Shown: piece by piece, positions 24,122 through 32,867 of the stretch
Numbering within the stretch: the stretch's first letter is position 1
How the letters are laid out: the number at the start of each line of letters is the position of its first letter
Assembly: GCA_017469355.1 (NCBI GenBank)
Contig: JAFUGM010000003.1
Span: forward strand, 1-44,619
Origin: Solobacterium sp.
Lineage (GTDB): Bacteria > Bacillota_I > Bacilli_A > Erysipelotrichales > Erysipelotrichaceae
Direction of reading: 5' to 3'
Length of the DNA stretch: 44,619 bases
The notes under the pieces: model-generated
Database searches by the model: none
Seen by the model: the letters and a program-made list of their open reading frames with translations, nothing else
What the model was told of the DNA's origin: nothing
Made by a program: the position numbers and the translations under genes

Positions 24122-25702
24122 ATGTGTTCTATCTATTTTGTGATGGGAGATTCTGTTCCCGAAGAAGTTCTGAAGAAATGCTTTGAAAAAACCAAGTCCC
24201 GTGGTCCGGACATGAGCTGCTTCCTTAAGATTCCCTGTGGATATATGGGGTTCCATCGTCTTGCGATCATGGGATTGGATGAAATGGGGATGCAGCCATT
24301 TCAGATGGGAAAGGATTATGTGATATGCAATGGAGAACTGTATGGGTTCCGCCCGCTGCGGGAACGGCTTGCACAACATTATGAATTCAAGAGTACCTCG
24401 GATTGTGAAATCATCCTTCCTCTGTATTACGAATATGGCACTGATCTCTTTAAAACCCTGGATGCGGAATTTGCGATGGTAATCTATGACGGTACTCATG
24501 ACAGTGTCATTGCCGCAAGAGACCCGATTGGTATCCGTCCGTTGTATTACGGATATCTTCCAGATGGAAAGATTGCCTTTGCCAGTGAACCGATAAATCT
24601 GATTGATACCTGTGAAACGGTTCTCCCCTTCCCTCCAGGACATTATTGGAAGGATGGTGAGTTTGACTGCTATGCGGACCCTTCTCATGTTGACCAGTTC
24701 ACCATGCAGGAAGAAGCACATGTTACCGCAAAGCTGCGCCGGTTATTAATTGATGGAGTAAAGAAGCGTCTTGACGCAGATGCTCCCATCGGCTTCCTTC
24801 TTTCCGGAGGTCTTGATTCTTCCTTAGTTTGTGCCATTGCGCAGTCTTTAACCGATCATCCGATCCGCACCTTTGCGATCGGAATGGATGTAGACGCCAT
24901 TGACTTACATTACGCAAGAACCGCAGCGGAATATATTGGCAGTGATCATACAGAAGTCATCATTTCAAAACAGGATGTAATTGATGCGTTGCCAACTGTA
25001 GTTGAACTGCTTGGCACCTGGGACATCACAACCATCCGTGCTTCCATAGGAATGTATCTGGTATGTAAGTACATCCACGAACATACCGATGTACGTGTAC
25101 TTCTCACAGGGGAAATCTCCGATGAACTGTTTGGATATAAATATACCGACTTTGCGCCAAACGCTGCCGAGTTTCAAAAGGAAGCGGAGAAGCGTATTCA
25201 TGAACTTCATGTATATGATGTTCTGCGGGCAGACCGCTGTATTTCCTACAACTCTCTTGAGGCTAGAGTTCCCTTTGGTGATCTGAAGTTTGTCCGCTAT
25301 GCGATGAGTCTCGATCCGGAACTGAAGATGAACACCCATGATATGGGAAAATATCTGATCCGCAAGGCCTTTGCGGAGAATCATATTCTTCCCGAATCCA
25401 TTCTCTGGCGGCAGAAGGCTGCCTTCTCCGACGCCGTCGGTCATTCTCTGGTAGATGATTTAAAAGCCTATGCGGAAACGAAGTATACCGATGAAGAATT
25501 TAAGGAACGGTGTTCCTCTTATACCTACTGTCCTCCCTTCACAAAAGAAAGCCTTCTCTACCGGGAACTCTTTGAATCCTGCTACCCTCATCAGGCTGCG
25601 ATGATTCCAGATTTCTGGATGCCGAACAAGACCTGGCCAGGATGTGATGTGGATGATCCCTCTGCCCGTGTACTTTCCAACTATGGGGAAAGTGGAATAT
25701 GA
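24122..25702 (+). CDS. asnB: Asparagine synthetase (glutamine-hydrolysing)
   Basis: 526 residues. The N-terminal class II glutaminase has catalytic Cys2 (MCSIYFV), SRGPD and CNGELYG (69-75). The C-terminal synthetase domain has the ATP-binding PP-loop FLLSGGLDSS (225-234) and TGEISDELFGY. It converts aspartate, glutamine and ATP to asparagine. The Asn-type T-box upstream supports this assignment strongly. MCSI instead of the usual MCGI is a small variation. AGGAGG lies nine bases before the ATG. It is followed by the rpmH promoter and is on the plus strand, opposite to its left-hand neighbours. Confidence 0.96.
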   Translation: MCSIYFVMGDSVPEEVLKKCFEKTKSRGPDMSCFLKIPCGYMGFHRLAIMGLDEMGMQPFQMGKDYVICNGELYGFRPLRERLAQHYEFKSTSDCEIILPLYYEYGTDLFKTLDAEFAMVIYDGTHDSVIAARDPIGIRPLYYGYLPDGKIAFASEPINLIDTCETVLPFPPGHYWKDGEFDCYADPSHVDQFTMQEEAHVTAKLRRLLIDGVKKRLDADAPIGFLLSGGLDSSLVCAIAQSLTDHPIRTFAIGMDVDAIDLHYARTAAEYIGSDHTEVIISKQDVIDALPTVVELLGTWDITTIRASIGMYLVCKYIHEHTDVRVLLTGEISDELFGYKYTDFAPNAAEFQKEAEKRIHELHVYDVLRADRCISYNSLEARVPFGDLKFVRYAMSLDPELKMNTHDMGKYLIRKAFAENHILPESILWRQKAAFSDAVGHSLVDDLKAYAETKYTDEEFKERCSSYTYCPPFTKESLLYRELFESCYPHQAAMIPDFWMPNKTWPGCDVDDPSARVLSNYGESGI

Positions 25703-25726
25703 TTTCCTATACACAAAATATTCGCA

Positions 25727-25755
25727 TTGACAAGCCTTGACAGCGCACGTATTAT
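25727..25755 (+). promoter_or_regulatory. Strong sigma-A-type promoter of rpmH
   Basis: Perfect TTGACA (25727-25732), 17-base spacer, TATTAT (25750-25755), about 40 bases before the rpmH start. A second TTGACA at 25737 has a spacer too short to work with this -10. Confidence 0.88.
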
Positions 25756-25793
25756 AAATAAGCGATTGTTCAAATATGACGGAGGTGGCATGA

Positions 25794-25928
25794 ATGAAAC
25801 GAACATACCAGCCTAGCAAGAGAAAAAACAAGACGACTCATGGCTTCAGAGCTCGTATGAGCACAGTCGGCGGTCGTAAGGTTCTGGCTAGACGCCGGGC
25901 TAAGGGAAGAAAGGTTCTCTCTGCTTAA
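25794..25928 (+). CDS. rpmH: 50S ribosomal protein L34
   Basis: A 44-residue basic protein that starts [18 protein letters not shown] and ends [12 protein letters not shown], the standard bacterial L34. The ATG at 25794 is in frame; the ATG four bases earlier is in another frame. GGAGGTGG lies just upstream. It is preceded by a near-consensus promoter and followed after two bases by a hairpin, so some transcripts end here while the rest continue into rnpA. L34 is one of the last proteins on the 50S subunit and is normally encoded next to oriC. Confidence 0.98.
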   Translation: MKRTYQPSKRKNKTTHGFRARMSTVGGRKVLARRRAKGRKVLSA

Positions 25929-25930
25929 TT

Positions 25931-25955
25931 AAAACCACCGTTAGGTGGTTTTTTT
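25931..25955 (+). terminator. Terminator between rpmH and rnpA
   Basis: AAAACCACC (25931-25939), GTTA loop, GGTGGTTTT (25944-25952), then more T to 25955. It ends nine bases before the rnpA ATG and its 3' arm holds the only GGTGG near that start. It can therefore limit both transcription and translation of rnpA relative to rpmH. Confidence 0.88.
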
Positions 25956-25964
25956 CAATCAATT

Positions 25965-26306
25965 ATGAAAAAGATCAACCGGGTAAGAAAATCTCAGGAG
26001 TTTCAGAAACTGATTCATATGGGAACCAAATACGCCAATGGCTCCTTTGTTTTATACGTGCGTCCAAAGCAGGAAGCACAGGCCAGAATCGGTATCACTC
26101 TGCCAGGAAAGATCGGCCATGCGGTGGAACGCAATAAAATCAAACGTCAGACCCGTATGATGTGTGAAGAACTTGTGGATTTTAATTCCTGTGAATTTGA
26201 TGCGATTATTATCGTTCGTTTCCGCTATAAGGAGCTCTCCTATTCTGACAACAAAAAGAACTTGGAAAAACTCCTGTGTAAGGCTACAATGTTAAAGCGT
26301 ATATAA
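25965..26306 (+). CDS. rnpA: Ribonuclease P protein component
   Basis: 113 residues, normal for RnpA. It starts MKKINRVRKSQEFQKL and has the RNR-type signature AVERNKIKRQTRMM (about 53-66) that contacts the catalytic RNA. It assists M1 RNA in cutting the 5' leader from pre-tRNA. There is no Shine-Dalgarno at normal distance; the nearest GGTGG is in the terminator stem 16 bases before the ATG. It is followed by yidC after 17 bases. Confidence 0.96.
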   Translation: MKKINRVRKSQEFQKLIHMGTKYANGSFVLYVRPKQEAQARIGITLPGKIGHAVERNKIKRQTRMMCEELVDFNSCEFDAIIIVRFRYKELSYSDNKKNLEKLLCKATMLKRI

Positions 26307-26323
26307 ATAAGGAGAAGGAATTG

Positions 26324-27220
26324 ATGAAACAGTATTCCCCGATGAAGAAGATTCTCCTGATTGGCTCACTCGTCGCTTCGGCAGTGATTCTGACAGGATG
26401 TACGATTCCTACAGATCCGGAAACACATGAGATTATTCAGATTACAAACAGCACAACGTTCTCTGAAATCATGGGTTCCGAAAGCTGGTTCAGCGCCATT
26501 CTTGTATGGCCTTTAGCACAGGTATTAAACAAACTGGCTCCAGTAATCGGTGTCGTTGGTGCGATTGCGTTAGTTACCATTGTGGTAAACGGAATTCTGA
26601 TGGTTTTCACCCTGAAGTCCACCGTCGCTACCCAGCAGATGCAGTTACTGCAGCCGGAAATGGATAAGATCCAGCGGAAGTATGAAGGTAAGGATGACGA
26701 AGCTTCCAAGATGAAGCAGGCAACGGAAATGCAGGCACTGTACAAGAAGTACAATGTCAATCCGTTCAGTATGATTCTGATCACCTTCCTGCAGTTCCCG
26801 ATCATTATCGCAATGTATCAGTCCGTACAGCGTTCCACTGCGATCCGTACCGGAACATTCATGGGTCTCTCGCTTGATCAGACCATCTTGAATGGTCTGC
26901 GCAACGGACAGTGGGGCTACCTGATCATCTTCGTTGTTATGGGTATCTGCCAGTTCTTCTCCATGATGCTGCCACAGATGCTTGCGAAGAAGAAAGCGGA
27001 ACAGGAAGCGGCGAAACATCACCGCAAGCCGGAAACTGCACAGAACTCTCAGCAGAAGATCATGCAGTACTATATGATGGCAATGATCCTGGTATTCGGT
27101 CTTATGTGGCCGGCTGCCATGTCGGTATATTGGGCAATTTACTCTCTTGTTACGATTCTGAAAACATTGCTTGTGCAGAAGATCATTGAAAAGCAGCAGA
27201 AAGAAGGTGCGAAGAAATGA
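26324..27220 (+). CDS. yidC: Membrane protein insertase YidC/SpoIIIJ (lipoprotein form)
   Basis: 298 residues from the ATG at 26324 (a TTG three bases earlier is possible); GGAGAAGG is upstream. The N-terminus is a lipoprotein signal peptide with lipobox LTGC (lipidated Cys near 26), as in Gram-positive YidC. The 60KD_IMP core has about five membrane segments, with the charged cytoplasmic hairpin EMDKIQRKYEGKDDEASKMK near 112-131 and LITFLQFPIIIAMYQSV around 154-170. The C-terminus is Lys/Gln-rich. It inserts membrane proteins with or without SecYEG. The jag start overlaps its stop by four bases. Confidence 0.96.
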   Translation: MKQYSPMKKILLIGSLVASAVILTGCTIPTDPETHEIIQITNSTTFSEIMGSESWFSAILVWPLAQVLNKLAPVIGVVGAIALVTIVVNGILMVFTLKSTVATQQMQLLQPEMDKIQRKYEGKDDEASKMKQATEMQALYKKYNVNPFSMILITFLQFPIIIAMYQSVQRSTAIRTGTFMGLSLDQTILNGLRNGQWGYLIIFVVMGICQFFSMMLPQMLAKKKAEQEAAKHHRKPETAQNSQQKIMQYYMMAMILVFGLMWPAAMSVYWAIYSLVTILKTLLVQKIIEKQQKEGAKK

Positions 27221-27894
27221 AAAACTACACTGGCAAAACACTGGAAGAAGCCATTCAGGCTGCAGCAGAAGACAAGCAGGTAACTCCGGAAGAGATCACC
27301 TACTTTGTAACAGAGGAGAAGAAGGGCCTTCTAGGTCTTGGTTCCTCAGTATCCATTGATGCTTACTGTCTCGATGATGTAAAGGAATTCCTGTTTGATT
27401 ATCTCGGTAATTTCTTTATGGGAATTGACTGTGATCTTGAAGCAGCGATTGAAGAAAAGAACGGTGGATTCATTGTGAATCTCAATGCTGACAACAACGC
27501 GGTATTAATCGGTAAGATGGGTAAGACACTCGCTTCCCTGAATACGGTAGTACGCGGTGCAGTAAACGCAGAGTTCAAGAAGCGTATTGATGTCATGGTT
27601 GATGTCAATCACTACAAGGATGAGCGTTACCGTAAGCTCACCTCTATGGCAAGACGTATTGCCAAGCAGGTTCAGCGCTCTCACGTAGACGCAGAGCTCG
27701 ACCCGATGCCTAATGATGAACGTAAAGTGATTCATAAGGCACTCAACGGCTGGCATAACATCAAGACAGAATCCTATGGCGAAGGCTTCGGCCGTCATGT
27801 ATGTATTAAATACATTCCGGATGAAGACGTCGCTGAGGATACCGTTGAAGAAGAACCTGTTTCCGAACCTGAAGTCGAAGAAGTCACAGAATAA
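27217..27894 (+). CDS. khpB: RNA-binding protein Jag/KhpB (Jag_N, KH, R3H)
   Basis: 225 residues. The Jag_N domain (1-50) includes KKGLLGLGSS. The KH domain (about 65-140) has LIGKMGKTLASLN as its GxxG loop. The R3H domain (about 140-208) has NDERKVIHKAL. The C-terminus is an acidic tail of about 20 residues. KhpB pairs with KhpA and binds mRNAs linked to cell-wall growth and division. The ATG overlaps the yidC stop (ATGA). A strong terminator follows. In most Bacillota mnmE, mnmG, rsmG or parAB come next; none is present here. Confidence 0.95.
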   Translation: MKNYTGKTLEEAIQAAAEDKQVTPEEITYFVTEEKKGLLGLGSSVSIDAYCLDDVKEFLFDYLGNFFMGIDCDLEAAIEEKNGGFIVNLNADNNAVLIGKMGKTLASLNTVVRGAVNAEFKKRIDVMVDVNHYKDERYRKLTSMARRIAKQVQRSHVDAELDPMPNDERKVIHKALNGWHNIKTESYGEGFGRHVCIKYIPDEDVAEDTVEEEPVSEPEVEEVTE

Positions 27895-27903
27895 TCAACC
27901 TAT

Positions 27904-27935
27904 ACAACCATGGAAGTTCCGTGGTTGTTTTTTTT
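27904..27935 (+). terminator. Terminator of the rpmH-jag operon
   Basis: ACAACCA (27904-27910) pairs with TGGTTGT (27922-27928), with inner GG/CC, followed by a run of T to 27935. It separates this operon from the convergent DUF218 gene. Confidence 0.9.
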
Positions 27936-27961
27936 ATACTTCCATCATCAGTTCTGATCGT

Positions 27962-28675
27962 TTAAATTTGTTTTCTGATGCGCGCTAAAAGAAAGGAAAC
28001 ACTTTCACTTAACAGCTGCTCTCCATAGTAAAACGGAATCGATTCCGCCGGGATACCGAACGGTTCAGGGTAATCCAGATGTTCTGCGATTTTTACTGAT
28101 CGAAATACGTGATAACTGCTTGTGACAATTCCGACATGAGTCGTTTTCTCTCCAATCAATGATCTGGAATTTTTCAGATTCTCATAGGTAGAAACCGATG
28201 TTTCTTCCATTTGAATCTGTGTTTCCTTTACACCAAGTTTTACTAACGCAGTTCTGATAGCGTATGCTTCAGATTCTGATTCATCCTTCCCTTGTCCGCC
28301 GCTTGCGATGATCTGTACTTCAGGATGACTTTGATAATACTTCCATGCGAAACGAACCCGTTGATTTAATGCCCGGGAAGGAACCTTACAACCAAGAACG
28401 ATAAGTACTTCTGCCATTTTCTGCGATTGAGTTGAAGCAGTATGGATCTGAATCGACATCCAGCTAAGAAAAGTAATTCCAATACACATGATTCCTGCCC
28501 AGAATATCTGACCTGCTAATGAAAGCTTAGAAACAAGGATTGGAATACTCATGATTCCAAGAAGCGGAAGCCATAACAGACGCCTTAAATTAATTCCGTC
28601 CATAAGAAACAGAATCACAACATAAGCTGCTGTGATTCCGGTAAAAATAATACTGAGAATGCGAATCCATCCCAT
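27962..28675 (-). CDS. DUF218 (YdcF/ElyC/SanA-like) membrane protein
   Basis: 237 residues. Three or four hydrophobic segments fill residues 5-80. They are followed by the DUF218 domain: VLIVLGCKVPSRALNQRVRFA (about 91-111), IIASGGQGKDESESEA, EETSVSTYENLKNS, and VTSSYHVFRSV. Proteins of this family are membrane-bound, often linked to cell-envelope integrity or polysaccharide handling, but their enzymatic activity is not settled. It starts three bases after the stop of the aldose epimerase upstream, so the two form an operon. It converges with jag. Confidence 0.88.
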   Translation of the reverse strand: MGWIRILSIIFTGITAAYVVILFLMDGINLRRLLWLPLLGIMSIPILVSKLSLAGQIFWAGIMCIGITFLSWMSIQIHTASTQSQKMAEVLIVLGCKVPSRALNQRVRFAWKYYQSHPEVQIIASGGQGKDESESEAYAIRTALVKLGVKETQIQMEETSVSTYENLKNSRSLIGEKTTHVGIVTSSYHVFRSVKIAEHLDYPEPFGIPAESIPFYYGEQLLSESVSFLLARIRKQI

Positions 28676-28678
28676 GAA

Positions 28679-29686
28679 CTACCTGCTGGAAACAGAAAGA
28701 CGAATAATCTGAACGGATGTCTCTCCCTGCTTCACAACCGGCTTTACAACACCTTCATAGTTGATTCCATTCGGAATAAACTCCGGTTCAAAACATACAG
28801 AGGAATGCGGACGGTAGGTAATACCTCCCTTTCCAACTGGCCCATCCAGGAAGTTTGCGGTATATACATGCATGCCAGGAAGATTAGATTCAACGGTTAA
28901 TACTACCTTCTCTCCTTCACATACCGCAAAGGTACGGAGACCTTTCCCATTCACTGCCCAGTGATGATCAAATCCACGATTCTGAACAATCTGAGGTTCC
29001 TCACTGTTAATATCCTGTCCAAGCGCCTTTGGTGTACGGAAATCGAATACCGTTCCTTCTACCGGTTTTAACGGTAGTACAGCTACGCCATCCGATGCGT
29101 CTTCCGCATAAGAATCCGCAGGAATGGTAACGATATGATTGAGAATATCGCCTGTTCCATTCAGGTTGTAATAATTATGATTTGTCATCGCAAAGACCGT
29201 ATCGTGATCAACTGCGGTGCCTTCTGCTTTCATCTCTACCCCGTGTTCTGTGAGTGTATAAGTTACCGTCACATCGAGTGTTCCAGGATATCCCATTTCT
29301 CCATCGCTTGATATACGATGAAATTTAACTGCGTTATCTGTAATTTCCGTTTCATACTTTACACGATCAAATCCAAGAGTTCCGCCATGAAGATTGTTTT
29401 CTCCATCATTTGCCTCGATATGATATTCCGTTCCATTCAGCGTGAATTTCGCGCCTTTTGTGCGATTTGCGGTACGACCAATAAAACCTCCGATATGGGC
29501 ATCCTGTTTGATATAATCACTGACATTCTCAAATCCAAGAAGAATATCGATTCCACTCTGTTTATCCACCAGAGAAACCATCGCAGCCCCAAAGTCCGTA
29601 ACGGAAACACTGACTGCGTCATTCTCTATCGTATAAAGAAAAAACTCTTCTCCTGCTTCATTTAATCCAAATGATCTGACTGTCAT
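28679..29686 (-). CDS. galM: Aldose 1-epimerase (galactose mutarotase)
   Basis: 335 residues from the ATG at 29686 (GAGAGGAAG upstream; an ATG at 29713 has none). The GalM fold shows FGAAMVSL, GGFIGRTANRTKGAKF, NLHGGTLGFDRV and the catalytic His in FAMTNHNYYNLNG. The base Glu is in SSVCFEPEF, and DHHW lies near 252. It interconverts alpha and beta anomers of galactose, glucose or similar sugars. No other sugar genes adjoin it, apart from the epimerase/DUF218 pair. It points away from oriC, co-directional with leftward replication. Confidence 0.94.
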   Translation of the reverse strand: MTVRSFGLNEAGEEFFLYTIENDAVSVSVTDFGAAMVSLVDKQSGIDILLGFENVSDYIKQDAHIGGFIGRTANRTKGAKFTLNGTEYHIEANDGENNLHGGTLGFDRVKYETEITDNAVKFHRISSDGEMGYPGTLDVTVTYTLTEHGVEMKAEGTAVDHDTVFAMTNHNYYNLNGTGDILNHIVTIPADSYAEDASDGVAVLPLKPVEGTVFDFRTPKALGQDINSEEPQIVQNRGFDHHWAVNGKGLRTFAVCEGEKVVLTVESNLPGMHVYTANFLDGPVGKGGITYRPHSSVCFEPEFIPNGINYEGVVKPVVKQGETSVQIIRLSVSSR

Positions 29687-29759
29687 ATTATTTCTTCCTC
29701 TCTTCCTGTTCATTATCGCAAAGAAACATGATTTCGGGGAGAAGTCTTTTCTATTTCTT

Positions 29760-30150
29760 ATGAGGAATAACGATTGGTATACCTGTGTTAATAACTGTTG
29801 AAAATTATTTCATGTCAAATTGTAAATAATAGAGTTTTCCACCGGATATTCACATCGTTATTTGTTGAGTTTTCCACAATTGTGGAAAACTGTGAGTTTC
29901 CTCAAAAATGGCTCTATTATGCGGTTTTTCGCTGTTGAAAACTCCTCTGGTTTTACCTTTGTTCAAAAATTTATCAACAGTTTTCGCAGTTTCAAACACC
30001 GTTGATAACTTTTCCACATTTTTATCCACATATAAATTTGTGGAAAACGGTGGAAAACTATAAAAAATGTGATGTTTCCACAGGTTTTTAAATTTCTTAA
30101 TTGTGGATAAAAAAATTACCCACAATTTTCCTGTGGATTTTCACTTTTTA
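29760..30150. other. oriC: DnaA-box cluster upstream of dnaA
   Basis: The 507 bases between galM and dnaA hold no gene and are very AT-rich. Perfect DnaA boxes: TTATCCACA (30022-30030) and, reversed, TGTGGATAA (30102-30110). Near boxes: TTTTCCACA (29870, 30010), TGTGGAAAA (29881, 30039), TTATCAACA (29971), GTTTCCACA (30074) and TGTGGATTT (30132). The pair at 29870-29889 is a back-to-back palindrome. AT-rich stretches around 29790-29840 and 30055-30120 could be the unwinding element. One more near box lies at 31646 in the dnaA-dnaN gap. Confidence 0.9.
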
Positions 30151-30193
30151 CAGTCATAAAATTGGAGTACACGCTCTTAGGGAAACAAGGATT

Positions 30194-31570
30194 ATGACAA
30201 ACTCAAAGGACCAATATCTGGCAGAAGTCTGGAGCCGGATTCTTGAATATCTGATGAATAACGGTAAACTTGACCCCACATTGATGGAGACGTTTTATCG
30301 TCCTTCCTATCTCGAGGAATTAACCTCCACAAAGGCAGTTGTCGTTACTCATAATATCATCGCCAGACAGATTATGATTCAAAATACGGATATGATATCC
30401 GCAGCGCTCGTTGATCTCCATTACGCGGACACAATGATTCCGGTGGAATTCATTCAGGAAAGTGATCTTGAACAGCTTCTTAAAACAAAGAACATCAATC
30501 CGGTGGATATGATGGATGAAGAATTTGAATCCATGCCGATAAATCCGGATTATACCTTCGATAACTTCGTTGTCGGAGACTGCAATCGGGAAAGCAGAGA
30601 AGCTGCGCTTGCCTGTGCAGTTAATCCTGGTAAGTATTTCAATCCATTGTTCATCTTTGGAAATTCAGGCCTTGGAAAAACACATTTACTGATGTCCATT
30701 GGTAACTATGTGAAGAAAAATTATCCGGATAAGAATGTTTATTATATTGAGTCATTAAAATTTGTGGATAAAGTTGTTAAAGCAATCCAGAACAATAAGA
30801 TTGACGCATTCAAACAGTATATGTGTTCCATGGATCTGTTGCTGGTGGATGATATTCAGTTCCTTGCGGGAAAGGAAAAGAGTCATGAGATTTTCTTTTC
30901 CATCTATAACGAACTGGTGAATAATCATAAGCAGATCTGTATTGTCTCCGATCGGCAGCCTAAGGAAATCAAAGGATTGGAAGAACGTCTGATTACCCGC
31001 TTTGCGAGCGGCTTATCCGTAGGTATTGATTCCCCTGAATTTGAAACTTCCAAAGCCATTCTTCAGATGAAAATCAAAAACAGCGGAAATGATATTGATG
31101 AAGTAGAAGATGAAGGTCTGACTTATATCGCATCCAATTTTTCAGGAAATGTACGAGATCTTGAAGGTGCGTGGAATCGCGTTCTCTTTTATGCGATTAT
31201 GGATCAGCCAAATGACAGTGTCATTCGATTTGAAACGATTGTTCGAGCGCTGCGTAACCAGGCAGTCATCTCTGATAAAACCGGATTATCCCCAAATAAG
31301 ATCATCAAGACGGTTGCGGAATACTATAACTTGAACCGCCAACAGATTACCGGAAAAAATCGAACGAAAATCATATCCAATGCCCGACATATTTCGATTT
31401 ATCTCTGCCGTAAGCTTCTGGATCTTTCTTATTCAAGAATTGGAGATGAATTCGGCGGCCGAGATCATACCACTGTGATTTCTGCCTGCGCAAAAGTGGA
31501 AAAACAGATTCAATCCGATCGATCCATGTCTGCCGCAGTCAATGAGATTGAAAAACTTCTCTCCGCCTGA
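30194..31570 (+). CDS. dnaA: Chromosomal replication initiator protein DnaA
   Basis: 458 residues from the ATG at 30194 (CAAGGATT upstream), preferred over in-frame codons inside oriC. Domain I is at about 1-85, followed by a short linker. The AAA+ domain III has Walker A FGNSGLGKTH (about 155-164) and Walker B LLLVDDIQFLAGKE. Domain IV carries the DNA-binding signature GGRDHTTVISA near the C-terminus. It binds the DnaA boxes just upstream, opens the origin, and very likely represses its own gene through them. dnaN follows after 145 bases. Confidence 0.98.
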   Translation: MTNSKDQYLAEVWSRILEYLMNNGKLDPTLMETFYRPSYLEELTSTKAVVVTHNIIARQIMIQNTDMISAALVDLHYADTMIPVEFIQESDLEQLLKTKNINPVDMMDEEFESMPINPDYTFDNFVVGDCNRESREAALACAVNPGKYFNPLFIFGNSGLGKTHLLMSIGNYVKKNYPDKNVYYIESLKFVDKVVKAIQNNKIDAFKQYMCSMDLLLVDDIQFLAGKEKSHEIFFSIYNELVNNHKQICIVSDRQPKEIKGLEERLITRFASGLSVGIDSPEFETSKAILQMKIKNSGNDIDEVEDEGLTYIASNFSGNVRDLEGAWNRVLFYAIMDQPNDSVIRFETIVRALRNQAVISDKTGLSPNKIIKTVAEYYNLNRQQITGKNRTKIISNARHISIYLCRKLLDLSYSRIGDEFGGRDHTTVISACAKVEKQIQSDRSMSAAVNEIEKLLSA

Positions 31571-31715
31571 TTTTCCACCGCTTTCTCCTTTTATCCAACA
31601 TAGTGGAATGTTAAAATAACTGCGTGATTAAAGGAAATCTGAAACTTTTCCACAGTTTCCACCGTCCTAATAATCATAAAACTGTCTTAATTACATACAC
31701 ACCAGGGAGGTGTCC

Positions 31716-32843
31716 ATGAATTTCAAAGTAAACAAACAGGTCTTCTACAATGCGCTGACTATCGCGTCCCGCGCAATTTCATCTAATTCACCAGTTCCGA
31801 TTCTTGTCGGAATCAAACTGGAAGTAGAACAGAATCTTCTTCGTATCACATCCAGTGACGCGAATCTCTCCATTGTTCAGACATTAACGAATGAACAGAA
31901 TGAAGAACTCAAGCTCTCAGTCATTGATGAAGGTACGATTATCATCGATTCCCGTTATCTTCTCGATATTGTTAAGAAGATTGACAGTGAAGAAATCTCC
32001 ATCGAGATCATTGATGGAACATTGACACACTTCTCTGGTGAGAAGGCAGAATTCCGTATTAACGGATATCGTCCTTCGGATTATCCCAATATTGATTTTT
32101 CTGAACCGGCAGTTCGATTTACACTCTCTTATGATGTATTAAACAGCGTCATTTCCGGTACCGCCTTCGCCGCATCCCCTAAGGAAACCCGTCCGGTTCT
32201 TACCGGGGTAAATATGCGGGAAGAAAATGGAGCGCTGGTTTGTACCGCAACAGACAGCTTCCGTCTTGCGCGTAAGACTATTCCTCTTTCCACCGATAAC
32301 TTCTGTGTTACGGTACCCGCAAAGAGCCTGAACGAAGCGAAGAATATCTTCACTGGATCTGAATCCATCAGTATTTCACTGAATGAAAAGAAGATTCAGT
32401 TCCGTAACGGAACCATTGTTCTTCAATCCACACTTCTGGAGGGAAACTTCCCGGAAACAGAACGTCTGATTCCGAGTACGTTTAACGATACGATGATTAT
32501 CAACCGCAGAGCTCTGATCTCCGCCATTGACCGTTCCTCCTTCATTAAAACGGATAATATGACCATTATCCGGATGGAAATGAATGCGGCAGACGATATT
32601 CTTGTCTCCTGTAAATCGCAGGAAATCGGTGAATATAACGAATCTCTCACCGCAATCAGCTATGATGGCTATCCTCTCGATATCAGTTTTTCGGGAAATT
32701 ACCTGGCAGATGCCTTGAAGGCATTGTCGAGTGAAAATGTGAAACTTCAGTTTACCGAAGTCATGAAACCGTTCATTATCACCAATGAAACCGGTGATGA
32801 TTCTCTGCTTCAGCTGGTGCTTCCGGTACGGACATATAACTGA
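31716..32843 (+). CDS. dnaN: DNA polymerase III beta subunit (sliding clamp)
   Basis: 375 residues in three clamp domains, starting MNFKVNKQVFYNALTIASRA. The ATG at 31716 has GGGAGG five bases upstream; the GTG at 31710 overlaps that site and is rejected. Landmarks are EFRINGYRPSDYPNI (about 108-122), the SGTAFAASPKETRPVLTGV stretch of domain 2, and the C-terminal LVLPVRTYN. The clamp tethers polymerase to DNA. A terminator follows, so the S4/recF/gyr genes rely at least partly on their own promoter. Confidence 0.98.
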   Translation: MNFKVNKQVFYNALTIASRAISSNSPVPILVGIKLEVEQNLLRITSSDANLSIVQTLTNEQNEELKLSVIDEGTIIIDSRYLLDIVKKIDSEEISIEIIDGTLTHFSGEKAEFRINGYRPSDYPNIDFSEPAVRFTLSYDVLNSVISGTAFAASPKETRPVLTGVNMREENGALVCTATDSFRLARKTIPLSTDNFCVTVPAKSLNEAKNIFTGSESISISLNEKKIQFRNGTIVLQSTLLEGNFPETERLIPSTFNDTMIINRRALISAIDRSSFIKTDNMTIIRMEMNAADDILVSCKSQEIGEYNESLTAISYDGYPLDISFSGNYLADALKALSSENVKLQFTEVMKPFIITNETGDDSLLQLVLPVRTYN

Positions 32844-32867
32844 TAAAAATTATACGAAAAACAAGCG

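Noticed and set aside
30101-30193. Upstream in-frame extension of dnaA
   Set aside because: It would put coding sequence inside the DnaA boxes and has no ribosome site; the ATG at 30194 gives the normal family N-terminus.
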